64,000 nt of DNA, from assembly GCA_030018315.1 (NCBI GenBank), contig JASEGA010000002.1:79056-143055 (forward strand), written 5' to 3'. Below are positions 45,178 through 54,200 of this stretch, one piece after another (within the stretch, counting starts at the first letter, position 1; each line of letters opens with the position of its first letter). Origin of the DNA: a bacterium (lineage in GTDB: Bacteria; Hydrothermota; UBA3073; JACQXS01; JAGMCI01). The notes beneath the pieces are model-generated. The model was not told the DNA's origin. It was given only the letters and a program-made list of their open reading frames with translations, and did not search any database. Position numbers and translations under genes: made by a program.

Positions 45178-45319
45178 AATAATAGTGTCAAGTCTGATTT
45201 TTTCTCTCGGGAATTTAGAGCTAAAATTAAAATGAAGAAATAAAATATCGTGGTTGATAGAAAAAATATAGGAGTCAAGGAGAGAGGCAGAACCATAAAT
45301 ATGGGCTCTGTCCCCTTTG
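45178..45319. repeat. 144-bp dispersed repeat, copy C
   Basis: Starts AAATAATAGTGTCAAGTC just after the TolB-like gene and ends GGGCTCTGTCCCCTTTGC. Confidence 0.9.
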
Positions 45320-45331
45320 CGCCTTATAGGT

Positions 45332-45377
45332 GCTGAAGATGTATATAAATATGACCATATTCATGTGTTGTATGGAA
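45332..45377 (+). pseudogene. Fragment of the truncated caspase-like gene
   Basis: GCTGAAGATGTATATAAATA and GACCATATTCATGTGTTGTA repeat, with few changes, the bases coding AEDAYKYDHIHVLYG in the gene at 46816-47256. Immediately followed by the start of the gene at 45386. Confidence 0.7.
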
Positions 45378-45385
45378 ATTAAGAA

Positions 45386-46783
45386 ATGAAAAAAATATTT
45401 ATTATATTAGTGCTTTTAACCCCAATTCAAGCATTTTCATGGACGCCACCGGTTCAGATATCAAATTCTGGAGTGGCTCCCGCTGTGACGAGTGATAAAA
45501 GGGGATGGATTCATGTTGTGTGGTGGTGTAAAACAAAAATAAATGAAGCAAGGTACGATCATATATTCTATTCCTGCAACAGTGGGACTGGTTGGTCTTC
45601 TCCCCTTGACATATCCCCTAATGCTACAGGGGCAGGGAATGTAGCTATTACCACAGATACATTGAATTGGATACATGTGACATGGACAGATTTTGGTCCT
45701 TATGTTGGGAAGCTTTACTACACCTATTACAATGGCACTAACTGGGCTACTCCAATTTGTATGGCTGAGATCTTGCCAAACTGCTCAGCTTTAGGGACGA
45801 GTGATTTAATTTGCGATTCTTTAAACAACCTCCATTTAGTATGGAGCGGTAGTCCTGATATAGGTGGAAATACGGAGATTTTTTACAGCAAATTTGATGG
45901 ACACGCTTGGAGTTATCCTATAAATGTTTCCAATGATTTACCTCACTCTGCAAAGATTAATATAGCGATAGATTTGAAAGATAATTTACATGTAGTATGG
46001 CAAGATTATACCGGTAATTACGGGGTACGTTACTCCAAATATAATGGGACATCGTGGTCACCATCTGTCCTACTCCCAGATATATCACCTGGTCAATCTG
46101 TATATCCCAGAATAGGTATAGATACATTTTGTTTGCCACATGTGGTATGGGAGGAGAGAACTCCTGGCCCTGCACAAAACGAAATAGTTTATACTCATTA
46201 TGAGGGTGACACTTGGTGTCCCTGCACGCTATTATTTACAGCCGAAATTGCCAGTCAACCTGTAATAGTAAGCGATTCTCAAAATAGAGTATATGTTGTA
46301 TGGACCGGATTGGGAGGATTATATTATAGTTTTTGGGAAAATGGTTCTTGGTCTCAACCAGACACTATCCCAAGTGCAAAAGGTTATGCTGATTTAACAA
46401 TAGACAAGATACAAACTACCCTTCATTTAGTATGGTATTCTCACGACGGAATCTGGTACAGTAGACATAATTTATTAAGAATAGAGGAGAAGCTAAATCA
46501 TACTTACGGATTTATGTTAGATACTTTTCCTAATCCTTGCTATGGAGGAATTAAAATTTATTATAGCCTATCCAAATTCCACAGTGTAAATATCATAATA
46601 TCAGATATAGCAGGGCAAGTAATTGATAAGGTTGATTTAGGGTACCAATCTTCAGGTGAGCATAAATTCGTGCTTCCACTTGGGAGATTTAAGAAGGGAG
46701 GTATACTATGTTCAGGTGTTTATTTTCTTACTTTAAAGGCAGGGGGGCGTATTACAACGAGAAAAGTGGTTGTAGTGCATTAA
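45386..46783 (+). CDS. Secreted BNR/propeller-type repeat protein with sorting domain
   Basis: Signal peptide MKKIFIILVLLTPIQAFS, then about seven repeats of the type GWIHVVWWCKTK / DHIFYSC / GTGWSSPLDIS, seen also as NWIHVTWTD, NNLHLVWSG, DNLHVVWQD, CLPHVVWEE, NRVYVVWTG, TTLHLVWYS. The spacing fits a sialidase-like beta-propeller without the aspartate boxes needed for a clear BNR call. The end (FPNPCYGGIKIYYSL, IISDIAGQVIDKVDL, SGVYFLTLKAG) is a type IX sorting domain. No Shine-Dalgarno is present; the upstream sequence is a repeat plus a gene fragment. The function is unknown, probably carbohydrate or surface binding. Similar repeats occur in the proteins at 10638 and 48268. Confidence 0.78.
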   Translation: MKKIFIILVLLTPIQAFSWTPPVQISNSGVAPAVTSDKRGWIHVVWWCKTKINEARYDHIFYSCNSGTGWSSPLDISPNATGAGNVAITTDTLNWIHVTWTDFGPYVGKLYYTYYNGTNWATPICMAEILPNCSALGTSDLICDSLNNLHLVWSGSPDIGGNTEIFYSKFDGHAWSYPINVSNDLPHSAKINIAIDLKDNLHVVWQDYTGNYGVRYSKYNGTSWSPSVLLPDISPGQSVYPRIGIDTFCLPHVVWEERTPGPAQNEIVYTHYEGDTWCPCTLLFTAEIASQPVIVSDSQNRVYVVWTGLGGLYYSFWENGSWSQPDTIPSAKGYADLTIDKIQTTLHLVWYSHDGIWYSRHNLLRIEEKLNHTYGFMLDTFPNPCYGGIKIYYSLSKFHSVNIIISDIAGQVIDKVDLGYQSSGEHKFVLPLGRFKKGGILCSGVYFLTLKAGGRITTRKVVVVH

Positions 46784-46815
46784 GCCTAAAACCTTTAGTT
46801 AAGGGAGAAGAAAAG

Positions 46816-47256
46816 ATGAAGAAGGTATTATTCGCTTTATTGCTAATGCTTTTTACATTTAATTTCACTATAAAAAGTTATGCAATACCCAACCACAATG
46901 CAGTTCTAATCTGTGGTGAGACTGCAGATAAGTTAGCAGATACCACTTGGGAGTGGGGTGGAATAGGAGAAAGGATAAAAAGTGGTGAAGCAGAGCCACA
47001 GCCAATGAAAGAGTTCTGGCTAGATACATATCTTATGTGGGAACTGCTGTTTGATAATTCACACTATAAATTATATTGTCCTGACCCAGAAGCTGAAGAT
47101 GCGTATAAATATGACCATATCCATGTGCTATATGGAGAAGGCGAGGATTGGGATGATCCCTATTATAATAAGCGTTATATTGAAGCAAAAAATAATGGTG
47201 TCAAGTCTGATTTTTTCTCTCAGGAATTTAGAGCTAAAATTAAAATGAAGAAATAA
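46816..47256 (+). pseudogene. Truncated caspase/legumain-like secreted protein, cut by repeat D
   Basis: ATG 46816 follows AAGGGAGAAG and opens a signal peptide (MKKVLFALLLMLFTFNFTIK). The next part, IPNHNAVLICGETADKLADT, resembles the first strand and helix of clan CD (legumain/caspase-fold) peptidases, and DHIHVLYGEGEDWDDPYYNK resembles the following strand. The frame then enters the dispersed repeat at 47190 and stops at 47256 (last residues SDFFSQEFRAKIKMKK are repeat-encoded). The catalytic His and Cys would lie further on and are missing. An in-frame start at 46708 exists but lies inside the preceding gene. Confidence 0.6.
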
Positions 47257-47333
47257 AATATCGTGGTTGATAGAAAAAATATAGGAGTCAAGGAGAGAGG
47301 CAAAACCATAGATATGGGCTCTGTCCCCTTCAC
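47190..47333. repeat. 144-bp dispersed repeat, copy D
   Basis: Starts AAATAATGGTGTCAAGTC and ends GGGCTCTGTCCCCTTCAC; it interrupts the caspase-like gene on its left and abuts a propeller fragment on its right. Confidence 0.9.
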
Positions 47334-47338
47334 ACCCA

Positions 47339-47503
47339 CATGAAGGTAATACTTGGACAAAGAAAACTTCTTTTGGGTCAGGGAGTTCTCCTGCAATTAG
47401 TTGCAAGGCTGATTGGCTTGCTATCACCTGGGTAAAGGATAACGAACTTTGGTATTATGCAAAAGATTTGGAAATGGATTATACGATGAGATTTTTTGTT
47501 TGA
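47339..47503 (+). pseudogene. Fragment of a propeller-type exoprotein
   Basis: A 54-codon open stretch reads HEGNTWTKKTSFGSGSSPAI and WLAITWVKDNELWYYAKD, one repeat of the WxxxW propeller type found in the neighbouring exoproteins. It has no start and no continuation, and lies immediately after repeat copy D. Confidence 0.6.
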
Positions 47504-47548
47504 CTTTTGGAAAAGGTTAGGACATCATTTTGTAAAGGAGTGATAATT

Positions 47549-48271
47549 ATGAGAAAACAAATATTGTACAGTTTTATTACTTTTGGTTTATTGCATGGGA
47601 TTGTTGGAACTGCACAGGAGAAACCAGAAATAAGTTTTTGGGATAGGTGGAGTGTGGGAGTTGGGTATAGCCCGGGGATATGCTATACAGGAGAGGATTT
47701 AGTAGGGGAGTCCCAAGAAGAATGGGATATTAATCCTTTTAGATGGCTTTATTGGCTTAATTTAGTGGAAGGGAATGTTTATTATAGAATAAATGAGAAA
47801 TGGGAAATCGAGATTGGAACAGGATATGGGTGGGCAAGATTGAAGAATAGAAGGGTGGGTTATTATAATGAAAAATGGGAAATAGAGATGGTTCCAATTA
47901 CTTTAAATATGGTATTGCAAAATGCTATTTTCCCCGATAAATACTTTTTAAAGTTCGGAGGTTCTTTTTATTTATCACGCTGCAAAGATATTGAAAAGAT
48001 ATACGAGACTGATCCTGACGAACCTTGGAAACATAATTTTGTCGGTTATGAAACAATTAAGGGAGAAGGTAATGGTATAGGCGTCTCATTTTCAATAGGG
48101 AAAGTGTGGTATTTATCTTCTTTTATTGTCTCTAATGTTTCTACAGGTATTAAATTAGGGAGAATAGGATATAATTCTACATCGACAGTTTCTTGGTTCC
48201 CATCGAGTTTGGATGTAACAGGTATTTTTATTTATGTAAATTTTAAAACCACCATAGAAGGTGTAAAATGA
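47549..48271 (+). CDS. Putative outer-membrane beta-barrel protein preceding the giant exoprotein
   Basis: ATG 47549 has AAAGGAG 8 nt upstream and opens a signal peptide (MRKQILYSFITFGLLHGIVG). The 240-residue protein is rich in alternating strands (WSVGVGYSPGICY, WEIEIGTGYGWARL, YFLKFGGSFYLSRC) and ends with the strand SLDVTGIFIYVNFKTT, so an outer-membrane barrel is likely. Unrecognised family; a distant resemblance in organisation to the protein at 16023. Its TGA overlaps the giant exoprotein ATG by 4 nt, implying the two are made together and may act together at the cell surface. Confidence 0.6.
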   Translation: MRKQILYSFITFGLLHGIVGTAQEKPEISFWDRWSVGVGYSPGICYTGEDLVGESQEEWDINPFRWLYWLNLVEGNVYYRINEKWEIEIGTGYGWARLKNRRVGYYNEKWEIEMVPITLNMVLQNAIFPDKYFLKFGGSFYLSRCKDIEKIYETDPDEPWKHNFVGYETIKGEGNGIGVSFSIGKVWYLSSFIVSNVSTGIKLGRIGYNSTSTVSWFPSSLDVTGIFIYVNFKTTIEGVK

Positions 48272-51200
48272 AACGATTAATTGGTCTAGTTTTACCAATT
48301 GCTGCACTTAGATTAAACGCAGCAGATATACCTATTATCTTTGTACATGGACACAAATCAGAGGCTGACACAGTTGCAGGGTTTAAAACATGGAATCCTC
48401 ACGACTATACCACAGTAATGCAAAAAATCCTTAATTCACATTATGATGGGTATACTGCAGGTTTACCTCTTAACTGTTGCGAAAATACAGAACTTCAGCC
48501 TACGCCTGATGCAAAGCGAATATATAACTTTTCTTACTACCATCCTCAAGGAAATCCTGGAGTTATAGGGCTTTCAGAACAAAAGGTAAAGGTTTATATA
48601 TACTATGATGGGGCAGGTCGAAAGAGAGTCTCTGCCCCTTATATGGAGGGGTATCCTCCTGACCCGTATGACCATATTGAATGGTGGCCAAGGTACTTAC
48701 CAAAACCTATGGAGCCGAGTGATTTTGTGGCCTGGAATAGAACGTTCATTGAGAGTTGGAACACTGGAAGATTTGCAAAAAGGCTTGCAGATTTTATTGA
48801 TAAAGTACTAACTAAAACTGGAGCTACAAAAGTTGATATAGTAGCACACTCAATGGGTGGGCTTGTAGCGAGAGTGGCAATAAAGAACTATGGGTGTAGA
48901 TCAAAAGTAAGAAAGTTACTGATGGTAGCTACACCTAATCATCCATTCAATAATCCATTAGAGACTACTCTATTTTATATGTTTTCAGGTGACAAAGATT
49001 GGCAGAAAGATGGTGAAGATTTGGAAATGAATGCAAATCTATTTGGTGGAGACCAAGAATTTATAGACCTATGGAATGGTGAAGATATGTTATGGCATGA
49101 TTGGTTAGGCTACGATAATTATATATCAGGCGGAATGAGTGTGATAAGGGGAGAACGTAAGCACAAGAAGATTGCCGGAGTATTGACAGGTCCTGATGAT
49201 GGTGTGGTTGATATATCGCAGGCCTATCTTGCCAGTGCAACATTTAATCCCATAATCTATGCAAGCCACGGGCACTCGGAACCTCATGATTACGTTGTAT
49301 ATGAAGATATTGGTGCAAGTGGTGAGCTTTCTCTCACCGAATGTACCTACACTACTGAGTTTATCAAGAAGTGGATGATAGATGATGATGTGGTAATAAA
49401 TGGTGCATTTCAAAGGTGTCCTGTGATATATCCTTCACAACAAACTATCACTCCTCCGCAAACAGTGCTTCGTATAGATCTTAATGCATACGAATATTCA
49501 AATGTTCTATCAATTTTAGCTAAATTAAAACCAGAATTTGAGACTTGGGTAGGTATACCTACTCATAATTGTACACCTGGGACGCCAGGGAATCCCGTAT
49601 TTTCTTTATCACGTCCTTCTCAAAATGGATATTATACTTTGGAAGTTCACACATATGATATGGAGGGCGAAATATATTACTTTTTAGAAGAAGACTCGCT
49701 TACTAAATATCTGTATGGCAACGGTGAATCCTTCCAGTTGCAACTCCAAAATCCTATTGGGGGTGAAGTTTTAACTGCAGGCGAGTCCTACACTGTGAGG
49801 TGGTGGAGTAACGACATGGCTATTTCACAACATCTTTATTATTCACTTGATAGCGGTGTCTCTTGGCAACATTTTCTAAGCTCCAATACAAATGATGAGC
49901 AACAACGAGAAGCTGATTGGTATCCACCACAGGTTGTTACTTATAATGCAAAGATTAAGCTTGAATTCTCTCTCGACGCCAATCATACATTTTCAAGAAC
50001 AAGCGGCAGTTTCACCATCTTAGCCCATCCATACAATCTTGTAGCTCGTGCCATCTCAGAAAACTCAATCGAATTATGTTGGAATAATCCCGTCACCGTA
50101 TCTGTATCAATTGATAGTATCCAAATATACCGTAAGCCTGCCCTTGATGGAACAGATGAATATGGACGCATTGATAAGGTGCTCGATGGAACAAGTTTTT
50201 ACACTGATAATACTGTTGAGCGTGGTATAACTTATTATTACAAAGTAAGAGCATATGTAGGAAGTTGGGAATCTCCTTTCTCTGATGAAAAATCTGCTAC
50301 TACACCATGGCTTTCTGCGCCTACTGAAGTTACAGCTGCTGGGATATCGTTTGATAAGGTAAAACTTACTTGGCGAGACAATTCTAATTATGAAGAAAAG
50401 TATGCTATTTGGCGTGAAATAGCAGGTAAAAGTGACACTCTTATCTGGGTAGATGCAAACCCTGGGACAGGCCAAATGGAGTTTATAGACAATAATCTAT
50501 TACCCGGGACTACCTATCGATATAGGATAGCCGCATATGAGACGGTTCACGGCTTTTCAGATACAACTTATTCTAAATATGCACGCACATTTCCTGTTGC
50601 TACTGCTTTTCAAAACGGGCGAAAGCTTGCCACTTTTGACAACTTGATATGTATGGTATATGCTATGGATGGTAAAATTTGGTATAAGGAATCATCAAAT
50701 GGAGGAGAAAATTGGAGTATTACCTGTCTCAGTGGTGAATTACTTAATTGCACTCATCCTGCTATTGCAATAACTTCATCGGGCACAAGATTTGTAGTAT
50801 GGACACAGTATGACCCTACTAATCCTAACAGAGGTTGGGTCTATCGTGTATATAGTAATGATGGTATTATTTGGGAAGAGCCATTTCTTCTCATTAATAG
50901 ATGGGAAACTATAACCCCTCCTTCAATCGCAATAGGGCGGGGTGATACAGTTCATATGGCACTTACTTATCGGCAAGTAGCTAAAAAATTGGATAAAGTT
51001 GATCCAACAGTATTGTATATGCGAGTATTCCCTGAGCCTGAGGGAGAAGATGTTTACTACCCTGATTTTCCAATTGTCCCAATATATGCATGTGTGGCAA
51101 TAGATTTAAGAGGAATTCCACATGTAGTCTGGCAACAAGAAGGTAAGATATGCACTAGTAAACGGACTGGTTACCACAAGTGGACAAAGCCAGAAACTAT

Positions 51201-54200
51201 TTCTGGTAGCTGTAGGAATTGTCAATTTCCTTCAGCTACATCTGACGCTTCAGGTAGACTATTTTGTATATGGCAGGCAGGTTCAAAATTATATCTTTCA
51301 ACCTGTAGTGATGGGATTAGTTGGACTGCCCCTTTACCTATTGCATCTGTTTCACTTGATGTTTCGACTTTTCCTGTAATCTCCACTTGGGATGGAAATC
51401 TATATGTCGCATGGAATGATATTGAGCAAGATAATTTTGAAATTTATATGAGTGAAAAGAAAGTAAATGAGGATTGGTTGGTACCAATTAATATCAGCAA
51501 TACTCATGAGAACTCTACCTTTCCTCACATAGCTTTATCTCCTGGAAATTTTTATTCGATGTGGACAGAAGGTAACGAACCACCTTTTGAAATTAAGTTT
51601 GAGAAGATGCTTGTGGCACCTGAAGTTACTCTTATTTATCCTAATGGTGGTGAACATTTAGAGATTGGTAAGACTTATACAATTACATGGGATATAAAGA
51701 ACCATATAAAAGAACAGAAGCTTGAGTATACAACTGATGGTGTAACTTGGTATCCAATTGCTACAATTACTGACCCAAATCTGCATTCTTATGATTGGAA
51801 AGTTCCTGAACTTCCTTCTGATAACTGTAGAGTGAGAATTACCGTTACAAATGCGATTGGAAATACTGCTTTAGATGAGAGTGATGCTAATTTCTCAATC
51901 TGCTATCTAACTTCCGATATTGCGGAGGCGACTGGATATAATAATCAGCGGAAGTTGGCAATTGATTCACAGGATAATCTACATTTGGTTTTTTCCGATG
52001 ATAATATAGTCAGGTATGCAAGGAGTACCGATTACGGTCAATCTTGGTCAGATAAGGTAGTAATTGGAAATGGTAGATTCCCTGCTTTAGCCGTTGATAA
52101 TGTGGGTAAAAAGAATACATGCTGGATAAATAGGGAAGGGTCAGAGGATGTGCTTTATTATTGTAAAAATTTTGGTGAGCCACAAGAACTATTGAGGATG
52201 GCAACGGGTATATTAGTGGGAGGGTTTGCGCCGCCAGCAATTGTGGTTGATGATAATGATTGGGTACACATAGCTCTTAAGACTGTAAAACTTGTTGAGC
52301 AAGGGTTTGAATATGTAATCAGGTATAGAACATTTCCTGTAGGTCATCCAGAAGGTACTGATTGGGAGACTGTAGCTTCTTATCTTACATGGGTTGAGCC
52401 TAAACCTTTGACATCACCATCAGTTGATATTGATGAATATCAGAGGCCTCATATAGCGTTTACATTTCCTATAGAGGAAGAAGAAAATACTATCTATTAT
52501 GCAGTTAAAATTGGTGGTAGCTGGACTTCAAGAGATATTGCAAAAGGTAGTCATCCATCGATGGAGATATGGGACGGGTATACTAATGTTGTGTGGCAAG
52601 GAGAAGATACAGAGATCTATCATATAATGGGAAGGATTAAGCCTGATGGTATAGGTTGGTCACGTATACGCAAAATAAGTGATAGCCCATATTATGCAAG
52701 TGTGTATCCAGTGATTGTTGGTGGTTGTGAGGTTCTTTGGAGCGAAGAGCAACCCGATAAAAGTTACCAAATATACGAAAACCACTTTAATGGTATAGGC
52801 TGGGAAGGTCCTCATGATATAGATGGAATACATACTATGACTAATGAATGCTTTCCACAAGCAGATATAGAAGTGATTCAACCTCATCCTGGTGTTATTG
52901 GCTGGAAGCTACACTATGTCTATACTTCAGGTAATGAGGCACCTTATGAAATAAGATATGGGTCAAAGGATGTATTTGTGCCTTATCTTTTCTCAAGCAA
53001 AATTACAGAAGATACAGAATGGACTCGTGATGTTTATATCACAGGCGATGTAATAATTGATAGTGGTGTCACACTCACTATAAAACCAGGGGTAAAGATT
53101 TGGGCTTCACCTTGGAGTGATGACCAGAGTAGTGGAGTAGATGCTGGGAGATGTGAAATAATAGTAAATGGTGCACTTTTGGCAGTAGGAACTGAGAGTG
53201 ATTCAATAAGATTTACATCGGCGACTGAAACTCCCGTTGTGGGCGATTGGTATGGGATAAGATTTAGCGTTCATGCACAGGGTGAGCTTGATTACTGTAT
53301 GGTTGAATATGCGTCTACTGGGATTAGGTGCGATGGCTCATCTCCTATCATCACTCATAACACTATTGAACAAAATGCTATTGGGATTGATATCAAGAAT
53401 TCCAGTCCAATTATAAGAGCTAATACTATCCAGCTAAATAGGAGTTATGGGATATATTGTTGGAATTCCAGTGCTATAATTGATTCTAATTTTATATACA
53501 AGAACTCAATGGCTATATCTGATTCAACTAAACTCAAATTTGAGCCACAGCTAACCACAGATGTGCACAGATATAAAAGCATGGATTTAGGCAGATTTAC
53601 ACCGATAAATGGATTCTTTCCGAGGTCTGATACTATAGAGTTTGAGGGTACAGGTATTTATGCATATGAGTCTAATCTCACTCTCACCAATAATAAGATA
53701 GTAGATAACTTCAAGGGAATTTACACTGGTGGTTATACAAGAGGCAGGTATGAAGGCAACATGGTAAAGGACAATGTCTGGCATGGTCTTGATATTACAT
53801 CACCTATGGGGTTTGCGTTGGAGATAAAAAACAATACATTTATCAACAATGGTTGGTACCAATACCCGGAGCCACTTGCTGGTCTCTCTTTAGGGTTTAG
53901 GGAATTCTCAATAGATTCCTCTTGGGCTATTGTTACAGGGAATGAATTTACTGATAACCATATTGGAGTCAGTGTTAGGAGATATGGTGAGAATCCTAGT
54001 GGTGCATTCTACGCTTGTATAAAAGGGAACAAATTTGAGCATAATCTTTATGGAGTCCATTCTTTTGGGGCTAAGATACCAAGGTTAAGGTCTGTCCTTA
54101 CAGGTAATATTATCACTGACTGTGATAGTGTAGGTGTATGGTTTTCATTCGCATATGATAGTGGTCTAATTGACCTTGGCAATCTTATTGATGCTGACAC

